Shown piece after piece: positions 55,118-63,700 of a DNA stretch of 64,000 bases. Each line of letters starts with the position of its first letter. The stretch's first letter is position 1. The position numbers were made by a program, and so were the translations under genes. Source of the DNA: Gracilibacillus orientalis (lineage in GTDB: Bacteria > Bacillota > Bacilli > Bacillales > Amphibacillaceae); assembly GCF_900114645.1 (NCBI RefSeq), contig NZ_FOTR01000004.1:186001-250000 (forward strand), given 5' to 3'. Below the pieces are notes generated by a model. It had not been told where the DNA came from, ran no database searches, and saw only the letters and a list, made by a program, of their open reading frames with translations.

Positions 55118-55699
55118 TTGGATATAAATGATATTAAGGCGATTATGGAAGGTTTAATATTCGCTGCAGGAGACGAAGGCATACATAAGAAAGAAATGCG
55201 AAAAGTGTTAGACTTAGATAAAGACATGGCTGACCACTTAATCAATGAGTTAAAGTTTGAATATGAACATGCTAAACGAGGTATTATGTTGATGGAATCA
55301 CAACAAGTACTTTTTCTGACTACAAAGCCAGAGCATAGTGAATATTTTACAAAATTGAAAGAAACTAAAGTTCAAGCTAAGTTATCACAAGCAGCATTAG
55401 AAACACTAGCGATTATTGCCTATTTGCAACCGATCACTAGAACGGAAATTGAGCAGATCCGGGGAGTTAAAAGTGAACGTCCATTACAAACCCTTATCTC
55501 CAGAGCGTTAATTGAGGAAGTCGGTCGTAAAGAAGGAATAGGGAGGCCGATATTGTTTGGATCGACTATCGGATTTTTAACTTATTTCGGATTAAGTTCT
55601 ATTGACGATTTACCACCATTACCTGAAGATATTAATGAAATAGATATAGAACAAGAAGCAGACCTATTCTTCGATCGGCTGCAAAATATGAACGACTAA
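55118..55699 (+). CDS. scpB: Segregation and condensation protein B
   Basis: A 193-residue ScpB with two winged helices that dimerises on ScpA. Family marks are IMEGLIFAAGDEGIHKKEM, SQAALETLAIIAYLQPITRTEI and IRGVKSERPLQTL with GRPILFGST. The TTG at 55118 is chosen because GGAGGTTACCAAG directly precedes it at 7-base spacing; the TTG at 55100 comes before the RBS. Confidence 0.95.
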   Translation: MDINDIKAIMEGLIFAAGDEGIHKKEMRKVLDLDKDMADHLINELKFEYEHAKRGIMLMESQQVLFLTTKPEHSEYFTKLKETKVQAKLSQAALETLAIIAYLQPITRTEIEQIRGVKSERPLQTLISRALIEEVGRKEGIGRPILFGSTIGFLTYFGLSSIDDLPPLPEDINEIDIEQEADLFFDRLQNMND

Positions 55700-55732
55700 C
55701 CCTGTGCTTACCAAAGTTACAGGGTTTTGTTT
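55698..55732 (+). terminator. Terminator after scpB
   Basis: Perfect 8-bp stem (55698-55705 with 55719-55726), 13-nt loop and TTTTGTTTG tail. Confidence 0.75.
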
Positions 55733-55741
55733 GTTTTCTAG

Positions 55742-55769
55742 TCATATGCACTGCTTGTCTGCATAGAAT
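55742..55769 (+). promoter_or_regulatory. Candidate sigma-E promoter of dacB
   Basis: TCATATG (55742-55748), 13-bp spacer, CATAGAAT (55762-55769) resembles a sigma-E promoter (KMATATT, CATACAMT). In B. subtilis dacB-spmA-spmB is a sigma-E operon. Confidence 0.55.
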
Positions 55770-55806
55770 GGTACAAACGTATTTGCAAAGTGAGATGAGG
55801 TGTGTC

Positions 55807-56910
55807 ATGCGACCGATTATTTATAGTATTGCTTTTATATTAATATTTGTATTATTACCGCAACCGAATGTAAAAGCAACGGTAGAGGTTTCAGCAGAAA
55901 GTGCTATTTTGATGGATCAAGAGACTGGAAGAGTGCTATATGAAAAAAATGCGGATAATCCAACGCTCATTGCAAGTATAACCAAAATAATGACAGCGAT
56001 TATAGCGATTGAGTCGGATAAATTAGACGAAAATGTCACTATTTCTGATAATGCAGTATCAACAGAAGGTTCATCTATTTATTTAAAAAAGGATGATAAA
56101 ATCAGATTAGAGGACCTTGTCTATGGTCTCATGTTAAGGTCAGGTAATGACGCAGCAGTAGCTATTAGTGAGCATGTTGGTGGCAGTCAAGAAGGCTTTG
56201 CATACTTAATGAATGAAAAAGCCAGGTGGATCGGTATGACCAATAGCCATTTTGATAACCCTCATGGACTTGACTCTGAAAACCATTACTCAACAGCATA
56301 TGACATGGCACTTTTAACTAAATACGCTATGGATAATTCTATTTTTAGAGATATTTCAGGTACTTCATCTTATCAATCTTCTGCCCGAGATTATGCCTGG
56401 ATAAATAAAAATAAATTGCTCACTCAATTATATGAGTACAGTAATGGTGGAAAAACCGGTTATACAAGAGCTGCTGGAAGAACACTTGTATCTACAGCTG
56501 AAAAAAATGGACAAACTTTAATAGTGGTGACGTTAAACGCTCCAAGTGATTGGCAAGATCATATGCATTTATTTGAATGGGGATTTGAAAAGTTTCCCTT
56601 ACGAAAATTACAAGATAGATCCACCATGACATTACAAACAAATAAGAAAGATACAATTACAGCAGAAATACAAGAACCTATCTATTACCCTTTAGCAGAA
56701 AACGAAAAGAGCAATATTAGCTATAAAAATTATGTTAGTCGCACGCCTTCAGATTTTGACAAGATTGGAAAGAGAGTTTTCTATCTAAATGATGAGGCAA
56801 TTACGGCTACATCACTTTACCTCTCCTCTCCCGAAGAAGAGGAAGATAATACGTTCTGGGCTTCATTTCGAGAACAATTGAAACGATGGTTTGGTGATAA
56901 TAGTGATTAA
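55807..56910 (+). CDS. dacB: D-alanyl-D-alanine carboxypeptidase DacB (spore cortex)
   Basis: A ~367-residue secreted PBP5*-type enzyme controlling cortex cross-linking from the mother cell. A signal peptide ends near residue 24; SxxK is in IASITKIMTA, SGN in LRSGNDAAVA and KTG in NGGKTGYTRAAG. ATG 55807 follows GATGAGGTGTGTC. The 3' end overlaps spmA, the conserved partner, which separates it from dacF and dacA. Confidence 0.93.
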   Translation: MRPIIYSIAFILIFVLLPQPNVKATVEVSAESAILMDQETGRVLYEKNADNPTLIASITKIMTAIIAIESDKLDENVTISDNAVSTEGSSIYLKKDDKIRLEDLVYGLMLRSGNDAAVAISEHVGGSQEGFAYLMNEKARWIGMTNSHFDNPHGLDSENHYSTAYDMALLTKYAMDNSIFRDISGTSSYQSSARDYAWINKNKLLTQLYEYSNGGKTGYTRAAGRTLVSTAEKNGQTLIVVTLNAPSDWQDHMHLFEWGFEKFPLRKLQDRSTMTLQTNKKDTITAEIQEPIYYPLAENEKSNISYKNYVSRTPSDFDKIGKRVFYLNDEAITATSLYLSSPEEEEDNTFWASFREQLKRWFGDNSD

Positions 56911-57481
56911 TGTGATATGGGCATTAATGGCGATCATTGGTATTATTTATGCGATGTTTAATGGAACGATGGAACAAGTAAATGAGGCTTTGTTTGAAGG
57001 AGCAAGTGATGCTGTTACGTTGGTGATCAGCTTAGCAAGTGTATTAGTTTTTTGGCTGGGTATGATGAGAGTTGCTGAGCAGGCAGGTATACTGAGAGGA
57101 TTTGCGAAACTATGCAGACCGGTTGTGAGACGATTATTTCCCGGAATTCCAGATGGCCATCCTGCAATGGGATATATCCTCGCCAACTTTTCTGCTAATT
57201 TATTCGGATTAGGAAATGCAGCTACTCCAATGGGCATTAAAGCAATGGAAGAGATGAAAAAAATCAGTAAATCTGATCATGCAAGCAATTCCATGATTAC
57301 ATTTCTAGTCATTAATACTTCCAGTCTTACACTGGTACCAACAACAGTAATTGCCATTCGTATGGAGTATAGTTCAGCTGCGCCGACTGAAATAGTAGCG
57401 AGTACGATTTTGGCAACTTTTATTACAAGTGTTTCAGCGATAACGATAGATCGTATTATGCAAAAATCGCGACAAAATTGA
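56903..57481 (+). CDS. spmA: Spore maturation protein A
   Basis: A 192-residue membrane protein with a nucleoside-recognition (Gate) domain: PAMGYILANFSANLFGLGNAATPMG is the hallmark. It contributes to spore core dehydration with SpmB. GTG 56903 gives MINVIWALM, like other SpmA, and follows GGTGAT; the frame opens earlier at TTG 56891. It overlaps dacB by eight bases. Confidence 0.93.
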   Translation: MINVIWALMAIIGIIYAMFNGTMEQVNEALFEGASDAVTLVISLASVLVFWLGMMRVAEQAGILRGFAKLCRPVVRRLFPGIPDGHPAMGYILANFSANLFGLGNAATPMGIKAMEEMKKISKSDHASNSMITFLVINTSSLTLVPTTVIAIRMEYSSAAPTEIVASTILATFITSVSAITIDRIMQKSRQN

Positions 57482-57518
57482 ACGTCACGGTTGCGGTTTT
57501 AAGGAAGGGAGTCTAAAC

Positions 57519-58052
57519 ATGGTCGAATGGATGACGGTCATAAGTATCTGGTTAGTTCCAGTGACTATAATGATGATTTTAATTGTGGCCATTATTAAAA
57601 AAGTTCCAGCATACGAGGTGTTTGTGGAAGGTGGGAAAGAAGGCTTGAAAATGTCGATTTCTCTTCTTCCTTTTTTATTAGGAATGTTAGTTGCAATTGC
57701 TATACTTAGAAGTTCAGGAGCATTAGATGCTTTTATCAGCTTATTACAACCTATCTTATCAAAGGTTGGGATACCGGCGGAAATTGCACCATTAGCAATA
57801 TTACGTCCCATTTCTGGAACAGCCGCTTTAAGTGTAACAACTGAAATTATCAAAACCTATGGACCTGATTCATTTTTAGGTAGACTGGCATCTACTATGC
57901 AAGGAAGTACGGATACTACTCTCTATATATTAACGGTCTATTTTGGTGCAGTTGGTATTAAAAAAATGGGAAATGCTTTAAAAGTTGGACTGATTGCGGA
58001 TTTTATTGGTATAATAGTTTCAGTAATAATTGTTTCGTGGTTGTTCTTGTAG
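57519..58052 (+). CDS. spmB: Spore maturation protein B
   Basis: A 177-residue partner of SpmA with the same Gate-domain fold: LRPISGTAALSVTTEI and MQGSTDTTLYILTVYFGAVGIKK are family features. The start follows AAGGAAGGGAGTCTAAAC. The stop codon lies in the left arm of a terminator. Confidence 0.94.
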   Translation: MVEWMTVISIWLVPVTIMMILIVAIIKKVPAYEVFVEGGKEGLKMSISLLPFLLGMLVAIAILRSSGALDAFISLLQPILSKVGIPAEIAPLAILRPISGTAALSVTTEIIKTYGPDSFLGRLASTMQGSTDTTLYILTVYFGAVGIKKMGNALKVGLIADFIGIIVSVIIVSWLFL

Positions 58053-58083
58053 TAGCGCTCGGTTTAAAGCGCTACTGTTTTTC
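58051..58083 (+). terminator. Terminator after spmB
   Basis: Perfect 9-bp stem (58051-58059 with 58068-58076), 8-nt loop and GTTTTTC tail, overlapping the spmB stop. Confidence 0.85.
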
Positions 58084-58111
58084 ATGTAATGTAAGAAAGT
58101 ATAAACAGAGA

Positions 58112-58320
58112 TGTCTAGCTCCAAGCGCCAAAAACTAGGCGACTTCACGAATCAGCCTACGATAAAGAAGACTTGCCGATTGGTGAAACTAGAGGCTTAG
58201 TCGCCCTTATGCCTTTAGGTGAAAGTCATCATCGGTTCGTAAACTCACCGTGATTCCTTTATCTCAGTTGATTCGCTCCAGTCGCTCTTGTTTTAATCAA
58301 GCGCTTTGCGCTTTTCTTGT
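58112..58320. repeat. Bacillus-type intergenic repeat (CTAGCTCC ... GCGCTTTGCGCTTTTCTTG)
   Basis: The left edge TGTCTAGCTCCAAGCGCC and the right edge AAGCGCTTTGCGCTTTTCTTG resemble the ends of a widespread bcr-like intergenic repeat of Bacillaceae, with internal hairpins between. It fills the 332-bp gap before rluB. The repeat runs in frame into rluB, but no family N-terminus is encoded there. Confidence 0.55.
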
Positions 58321-58384
58321 ATACGAAATAAGTGACACGGTTAACAATGGTAACATAAATCCTGAAAGAAAGTGTGAGCATAAT

Positions 58385-59101
58385 ATGGAACGATTGCAGA
58401 AAGTAATTGCCAAAAGTGGCATCACTTCTAGAAGAAAAGCAGAGAAAATGATTGTTGATGGCCTTATAGAAGTAAACGGCAAAGTAGTAACAGAATTAGG
58501 ATCAAAAGTAACGGATCAAGATGAAGTGAAAGTAGAGGGAGTCCCAATTGAAAAGGAGAAATTATTATATTTTCTTTTCTATAAACCACGTGGTGTGATT
58601 ACTAGTGTATCCGACGATAAACATCGGAAGACGGTGACTGATTATTTTGAAGAATATGAAGAAAGGCTTTATCCTGTGGGTAGACTGGATTATGATACGT
58701 CAGGCATATTAATTATGACCAATGATGGCGATTTTACAAATTTATTATTACACCCGAGTCATCAGATTAATAAAGAATATATCGTAAAAACAGATGGTAT
58801 ACCTTCTAAAGAAAAATTACAATTATTTAAGAAGGGAATTCGTTCTGAAGGAGATATACTAAAAGCAAAACAAGTAAAGGTAATGTCAACTGAGCACAAG
58901 AAAAATACGGCGATCATTAAAATCGTTTTACATCAAGGTAAAAACCGACAAATAAGAAGAATGTTTGAAGCGATCGGAACTCCGGTTCGGAAACTAAAAC
59001 GAGAACAGTTTGGTTTCTTAACATTAGACAGTTTAAATGCTGGTGAACATCGAGAACTCACACCACAAGAAGTTGCCGAGTTAAAGAAATTGGCTAAGTA
59101 A
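58385..59101 (+). CDS. rluB: 23S rRNA pseudouridine synthase RluB family
   Basis: A 238-residue pseudouridine synthase modifying the peptidyl-transferase region of 23S rRNA. The S4 domain is MERLQKVIAKSGITSRRKAE; the catalytic motif is PVGRLDYDTSGILIMTNDG with its aspartate; HQGKNRQIRRMFEAIG follows. ATG 58385 is the family start; the RBS is weak (AAGTGTGAG). Confidence 0.95.
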   Translation: MERLQKVIAKSGITSRRKAEKMIVDGLIEVNGKVVTELGSKVTDQDEVKVEGVPIEKEKLLYFLFYKPRGVITSVSDDKHRKTVTDYFEEYEERLYPVGRLDYDTSGILIMTNDGDFTNLLLHPSHQINKEYIVKTDGIPSKEKLQLFKKGIRSEGDILKAKQVKVMSTEHKKNTAIIKIVLHQGKNRQIRRMFEAIGTPVRKLKREQFGFLTLDSLNAGEHRELTPQEVAELKKLAK

Positions 59102-59167
59102 TTGTTAAATAACTGTCACAATTTTTGATCATCGTAAATGGTACAATGATCGAAGGGAGTGGGATCA

Positions 59168-59758
59168 ATGAAAAAGATTGAACAAGCGAAACAAAAAAAA
59201 CAAATAAAGAAGAGAAATCGCTTTATTTTTCGATCTTCCATATTAGTAGTACTTTTCGGAGCTTTATTGTTTGCAGTTGTTTCGAATCTAATCGCTGAAG
59301 AAGAAGCAACGCTTGATATAGGCGATAAAGCAAAAGATTTTCAACTAAAACGCGTTGCAAACAATGAAGATGCGAAAAAATCAACATTACAGCTTTCTGA
59401 TCTTGAGGGTAAAGGTGTTATGTTAAATTTCTGGGCTACCTATTGTGAACCTTGTGAAAGAGAAATGCCTTATATGGAGAAATTATATCCGAAATATCAA
59501 GAGCAAGGAGTAGAAATTGTCGCTGTCAGTGTGGATGCTACAGAATTAGTAATCGATAAGTTTGTAGACCATTATGACTTGTCATTCCCAGTACTTCATG
59601 ATAAAGATAGTCAAGTGTTGGATGCTTATGGTATACGACCATTACCTACTACTTACTTCATTGACGAGAATGGTGTAGTGGTAGAACGAGTATTAGGTGA
59701 ACTTTCACTTGAACGATTAGAAGGTTATTTACAACAGATTGTACCAAAGGAAACGTGA
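59168..59758 (+). CDS. resA: Thiol-disulfide oxidoreductase ResA
   Basis: Membrane-anchored, outward-facing thioredoxin-fold protein that reduces apocytochrome c cysteines before heme attachment. The 196-residue product has a membrane anchor (about 17-39), the active site in NFWATYCEPCEREMPYM and the cis-proline in RPLPTTYFI. CEPC is the ResA-type motif. ATG 59168 follows AAGGGAGTGGG. It heads the res genes. Confidence 0.95.
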   Translation: MKKIEQAKQKKQIKKRNRFIFRSSILVVLFGALLFAVVSNLIAEEEATLDIGDKAKDFQLKRVANNEDAKKSTLQLSDLEGKGVMLNFWATYCEPCEREMPYMEKLYPKYQEQGVEIVAVSVDATELVIDKFVDHYDLSFPVLHDKDSQVLDAYGIRPLPTTYFIDENGVVVERVLGELSLERLEGYLQQIVPKET

Positions 59759-59767
59759 GGGGTTTCA

Positions 59768-61390
59768 ATGAGCATAATAAAATGTAGTACATGCGGTCAT
59801 CAGAATAAAGAAGGAACTACCATTTGCGAAAAATGTGGAAAGCCGTTAGATTATGACCAACAAGGTACATTATTAAATATGCGATATGATGGAAGTGCGA
59901 TTCGGTCGAAAACGAAAAATCGTTCGATAGTAGATAAAATATGGAATTTCTTTTCGTCAATTAAAGTAGGCGTATCATTAATTGCCATTGCTTTGATTGC
60001 CTCTGCTCTAGGAACGATATATCCTCAGAAAATGTATATTCCGCAAAATATTGATCCTGCTTTACATTATCGGGATCAATATGGATTATCAGGTCAAATT
60101 TTTTATCAATTAGGTTTTCATAACTTATACAACTCCTGGTGGTATATGGTATTGATAGCCTTGATCGGTATTTCTATTTTTATCGTAAGTATCGACAGAG
60201 GAGTGCCATTATATAAAGCATTAAAAAATCAAGCAATTAAACGACATCCTAATTTTCTAAAAAGGCAGAAATTGTTTGGAGAATATAAGGACTATAATGA
60301 AGAAGATAAAACTGATTTTATAAACAAATTAAAAAAGCATCGATATAAGATAACAGAAAACGACGGACACTTTCTTGCGGAAAAAGGTAGATTTTCTCGC
60401 TGGGGTCCATATGTGAATCATTTAGGACTTATTATCTTTTTATTAGGAACATTGTTTCGCTTCATACCTTTTATGTATGTTGATGACTTTGTGTGGGTAA
60501 GAGAAGGCGAGACAGCAGTTATACCAAGTACTAATCAACAGTATTACATAAAAAACGAAGAATTTATTTTTGAGACATATGGTAATGATGATGAAGATGC
60601 TATCTTTGAAGCAGCTTTACAAAATACAAGTGGACCTGTGCCGAAGCATTTTGAAACTAGCGCCATTATTTATGAGGATGTATCAAAAGATGTGATAGGA
60701 TCTGAGCCAGAATTAAAAGAAATCAATAGTGGAGAAATCATTGTAAACGAAGCATTAAAAATAAATGATTTAGCACTTTACCAAGATAGTTATCAATTAA
60801 ATGAGTTTCAGACGATGTCCTTTAAATTACATGAGGCAGATGATGAAGAGGAAGCAGCTATTGCGGAGTTTACAGTCGATTTAACTGATCCAGAGAGTGA
60901 ATATGAATTTGATAATGGCTACCGTGTTGAACTAAATAGATTTTATCCGGAATATGAGTTAGATAATGGCCAACCAAGGTCGATATCTAATTATCCCCGA
61001 AATCCAGGGTTTGTCTTTTTTGTACATGGTCCTGATATCGAAGAACGTGAAGCAAGCTTTTTGGCAATTGGTCAAAATATACCTTCAGGTGATAATCAGT
61101 ACAAGCTTAGCTTAACTGACTTTGGTGTTCGTGATGTCAGCGGGTTAACAGTTAGGAAAGATCTGACTCTTCCTATTATCGGATTAGGTGCATTTATTTT
61201 CATGATAGGAGTCATACAAGGGATGTATTGGCAGCATCGAAGGGTTTGGATTCATCAAGGGGAAGATAGAATATATATAGCTTGTCATACGAACAAAAAT
61301 TGGTATGGTTTAACAAAAGAATTGGAGAAAGTTATAGATGGGACATCTTTTACCATGGTGCAAGATCAGGAAAAGAATAATGATACGTAA
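59768..61390 (+). CDS. resB: Cytochrome c biogenesis protein ResB
   Basis: A 540-residue membrane subunit of the System II heme-ligation complex. The N-terminus has a zinc-ribbon-like CSTCGH/CEKCGK pair (residues 6-24), as B. subtilis ResB does; four membrane helices follow (near 62-82, 118-138, 222-242 and 468-488) with a large extracytoplasmic domain between the last two. Start follows GTGAGGGGTTTCA. Confidence 0.95.
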   Translation: MSIIKCSTCGHQNKEGTTICEKCGKPLDYDQQGTLLNMRYDGSAIRSKTKNRSIVDKIWNFFSSIKVGVSLIAIALIASALGTIYPQKMYIPQNIDPALHYRDQYGLSGQIFYQLGFHNLYNSWWYMVLIALIGISIFIVSIDRGVPLYKALKNQAIKRHPNFLKRQKLFGEYKDYNEEDKTDFINKLKKHRYKITENDGHFLAEKGRFSRWGPYVNHLGLIIFLLGTLFRFIPFMYVDDFVWVREGETAVIPSTNQQYYIKNEEFIFETYGNDDEDAIFEAALQNTSGPVPKHFETSAIIYEDVSKDVIGSEPELKEINSGEIIVNEALKINDLALYQDSYQLNEFQTMSFKLHEADDEEEAAIAEFTVDLTDPESEYEFDNGYRVELNRFYPEYELDNGQPRSISNYPRNPGFVFFVHGPDIEEREASFLAIGQNIPSGDNQYKLSLTDFGVRDVSGLTVRKDLTLPIIGLGAFIFMIGVIQGMYWQHRRVWIHQGEDRIYIACHTNKNWYGLTKELEKVIDGTSFTMVQDQEKNNDT

Positions 61391-61429
61391 CTCGTTACCG
61401 TTTGTGGTGATGCAAGGAGGAGAAAGTAT

Positions 61430-62617
61430 ATGGATTTATTATCTTTAAGTAGTGGCTTGTTGTATACTGCTTTTGTGATTTACTTAATCGCATTTGTCTT
61501 TTTTGCTGCTACAATTAAAGACAAACAGCAAGAGAAGCAGTTCACATTGATGAACAAAATAGCAATTTCCACCACTATATTAGGTTTTATTGCACAAGTC
61601 GGTTACTTTATTACTAGATGGATGGCAAGTGGACATGCACCAGTTAGTAACATGTTTGAGTTTGTTACATTTTTCGGCATGATGCTTGTATTGGCGTTTA
61701 CTATTCTATATTTTATATATCGTATTGAATTATTGGGTTTATTCGCCTTACCTGTAGCATTATTAATTATTGGTTATGCAAGTATGTATCCAAAGGAAGT
61801 CTCACCACTGGTCCCTTCATTGAAAAGTCATTGGTTGTACATTCATGTTACAACGGTTGCGTTAGGTGAGGCGATTCTAGCAGTTAGTTTTGTTGCTGGT
61901 ATTATCTATTTAATCCATCAAATTAACCAATCCAAGACTACTGTGAAAACTACTTGGCTGGAAATCATTATGTATGCTATTTGTGCAACATTAGGATTTG
62001 TGATTATTACGACGATTTTTTCATCAATGGATTATAATGCAACATTTTCTTATGCCGTTGATGAAGAAGAAATGACGTTGGAATATCAGTTGCCAGCATG
62101 GTTTGGGCCAGAGAACGGGGAACTGGTAACAGACGATAAGATGGATGCTGTTTTTACTACACCAGGATGGATGCATGGTGCAGAAGCGCCTCGTAAATTG
62201 AATACACTAGTATGGTCTTTAACTGCTGGTTTATTATTATATTTGATCTTGAGAATCAGTTTAAGAAAAAGAATAGCTGCGGCCATCCAACCTTTACTTA
62301 AAAAAGCAAACCCCGAATTATTGGATGAAGCTTGTTACCGAGCAGTTGCCATTGGATTTCCAGTATTCACCTTAGGCGGATTAATTTTTGCAGCGATTTG
62401 GGCACAAGAAGCATGGAACAGATACTGGGGTTGGGATCCAAAAGAAGTATGGGCACTTATTACTTTCTTTTTCTATGCTATTTTCTTACACCTTCGTTTA
62501 TCACGAGGGTGGCATGGTGAGAAATCAGCATGGTTAGCTGCGATTGGATTTGCTATCATTATGTTTAATCTGATAGTTGTTAACCTAGTATTAGCCGGTT
62601 TACATTCGTATGCATAA
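61430..62617 (+). CDS. resC: Cytochrome c biogenesis protein ResC (CcsA/CcsB type)
   Basis: A 395-residue membrane protein that handles heme and joins it to apocytochrome with ResB. It has about eight helices and the tryptophan-rich heme-binding motif [16 protein letters not shown], followed by [11 protein letters not shown] with a conserved histidine. RBS CAAGGAGGAGAAAGTAT. A hairpin precedes resD. Confidence 0.95.
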   Translation: MDLLSLSSGLLYTAFVIYLIAFVFFAATIKDKQQEKQFTLMNKIAISTTILGFIAQVGYFITRWMASGHAPVSNMFEFVTFFGMMLVLAFTILYFIYRIELLGLFALPVALLIIGYASMYPKEVSPLVPSLKSHWLYIHVTTVALGEAILAVSFVAGIIYLIHQINQSKTTVKTTWLEIIMYAICATLGFVIITTIFSSMDYNATFSYAVDEEEMTLEYQLPAWFGPENGELVTDDKMDAVFTTPGWMHGAEAPRKLNTLVWSLTAGLLLYLILRISLRKRIAAAIQPLLKKANPELLDEACYRAVAIGFPVFTLGGLIFAAIWAQEAWNRYWGWDPKEVWALITFFFYAIFLHLRLSRGWHGEKSAWLAAIGFAIIMFNLIVVNLVLAGLHSYA

Positions 62618-62629
62618 AAGTATTTGCTG

Positions 62630-62664
62630 AAAGTACAAGTGATATTTGTCTCTTGTGCTTTTTG
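62630..62664 (+). terminator. Hairpin between resC and resD
   Basis: Ten-pair stem (62630-62639 with 62652-62661, one T-G pair), 12-nt loop, then TTTTTGCC. It could attenuate read-through, letting resD be driven by its own promoter. Confidence 0.6.
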
Positions 62665-62697
62665 CCTATATACTATGAAGAGATAGGGGGGAGAATG

Positions 62698-63417
62698 ATG
62701 GAACAGGAAACGAAGAAAATTCTTGTTGTGGATGATGAAGATAGAATTCGCCGTCTATTAAAAATGTATCTTGAACGTGAAGGTTTTGAGATCGATGAAG
62801 CGGAAGACGGAGAACAAGCCCTAAAGTTAGCTTTGACTGAAGATTACGAAGTGATTTTACTGGATCTTATGATGCCTGGGAAAGATGGCTTAGAGGTATG
62901 TAAAGAACTGAGAACCAAAAAGACGACACCCGTTATTATGCTCACAGCTAAAGGTGAAGAGTTAAGTCGAATTCATGGCTTTGAAGCCGGGACTGATGAT
63001 TACATTGTGAAACCATTTAGTCCACGTGAAGTGGTGTTAAGGGTCAAAGCATTATTGAGAAGATCCACTAGTTCTAATGCTATAAATACATCAAACCGGT
63101 CGAAAGATTTGATTGAATTTCCACACCTCTTAATTGATAATGATGCACATCGTGTTCTAGCAGATAATAAGGAAGTTAATTTAACACCAAAAGAATACGA
63201 GCTGCTTTTATTTCTAACTAAAACACCTGATAAAGTTTTTGAAAGGGAAGAATTACTTAAAGAGGTATGGAAATATGAGTTTTTTGGTGATTTACGAACA
63301 GTGGATACGCATGTGAAACGGTTAAGAGAAAAACTAAGTAAGGTTTCAACAGATGCGGCGAAAATGATCGTAACGGTATGGGGTGTCGGATATAAATTTG
63401 AAGTAACACAAAACTAA
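62698..63417 (+). CDS. resD: Response regulator ResD
   Basis: OmpR-family regulator of respiration, cytochrome and anaerobic genes. The 239-residue product has the acidic pair in LVVDDEDRIRRLL, phospho-aspartate in ILLDLMMPGKDGLEV, TAKGEEL and VKPFSPREVVLRVKALLRR, and a C-terminal winged helix ending DTHVKRLREKLSKV to VWGVGYKFEV. ATG 62698 follows GGGGGGAG. The partner kinase gene resE is not present downstream within the window. Confidence 0.95.
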   Translation: MEQETKKILVVDDEDRIRRLLKMYLEREGFEIDEAEDGEQALKLALTEDYEVILLDLMMPGKDGLEVCKELRTKKTTPVIMLTAKGEELSRIHGFEAGTDDYIVKPFSPREVVLRVKALLRRSTSSNAINTSNRSKDLIEFPHLLIDNDAHRVLADNKEVNLTPKEYELLLFLTKTPDKVFEREELLKEVWKYEFFGDLRTVDTHVKRLREKLSKVSTDAAKMIVTVWGVGYKFEVTQN

Positions 63418-63429
63418 TAGAATATTGAT

Positions 63430-63594
63430 TGTTTAGTGGTGTAATGCTTAATAGGGAATTTGGTGTAAATCCAGAACTGTCCTCGCAACTGTAAGTGTAA
63501 CGAAATAGCTAATATGTCACTGTACGGTAAATTTATGTATGGGAAGACGCTAGAGTAGAACAATACACATAGTCAGGAGACCTGCCATTAAACA
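63430..63594 (+). ncRNA. Cobalamin (adenosylcobalamin-type) riboswitch
   Basis: The conserved B12 aptamer is clear: GGTGTAAATCCAGAACTGTCC, then CGCAACTGTAA, and the B12 box AGTCAGGAGACCTGCC at 63571-63586. The P1 stem closes perfectly, TGTTTAGTGG (63430-63439) with CCATTAAACA (63585-63594), one G-U pair. It lies 283 bp upstream of and on the same strand as a DUF4430 lipoprotein gene. When cobalamin is abundant it should lower expression. Confidence 0.95.
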
Positions 63595-63665
63595 TCTATT
63601 CATGCTTCGAGGAATTAAGCATGTGGAGTGTAGTATCATATACATACTTTAACATAGCTTTTATC

Positions 63666-63691
63666 CTCAACGATTATAAAATTGAGGAGAA
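63666..63691 (+). promoter_or_regulatory. RBS-masking stem, likely riboswitch expression platform
   Basis: TCCTCAA (63666-63672) pairs exactly with TTGAGGA (63684-63690), which holds the Shine-Dalgarno GAGGAG of the next gene. Another hairpin, CATGCTT (63601-63607) with AAGCATG (63617-63623), lies between it and the aptamer. This suggests control at translation. Confidence 0.6.
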
Positions 63692-63700
63692 TGAAAATAT

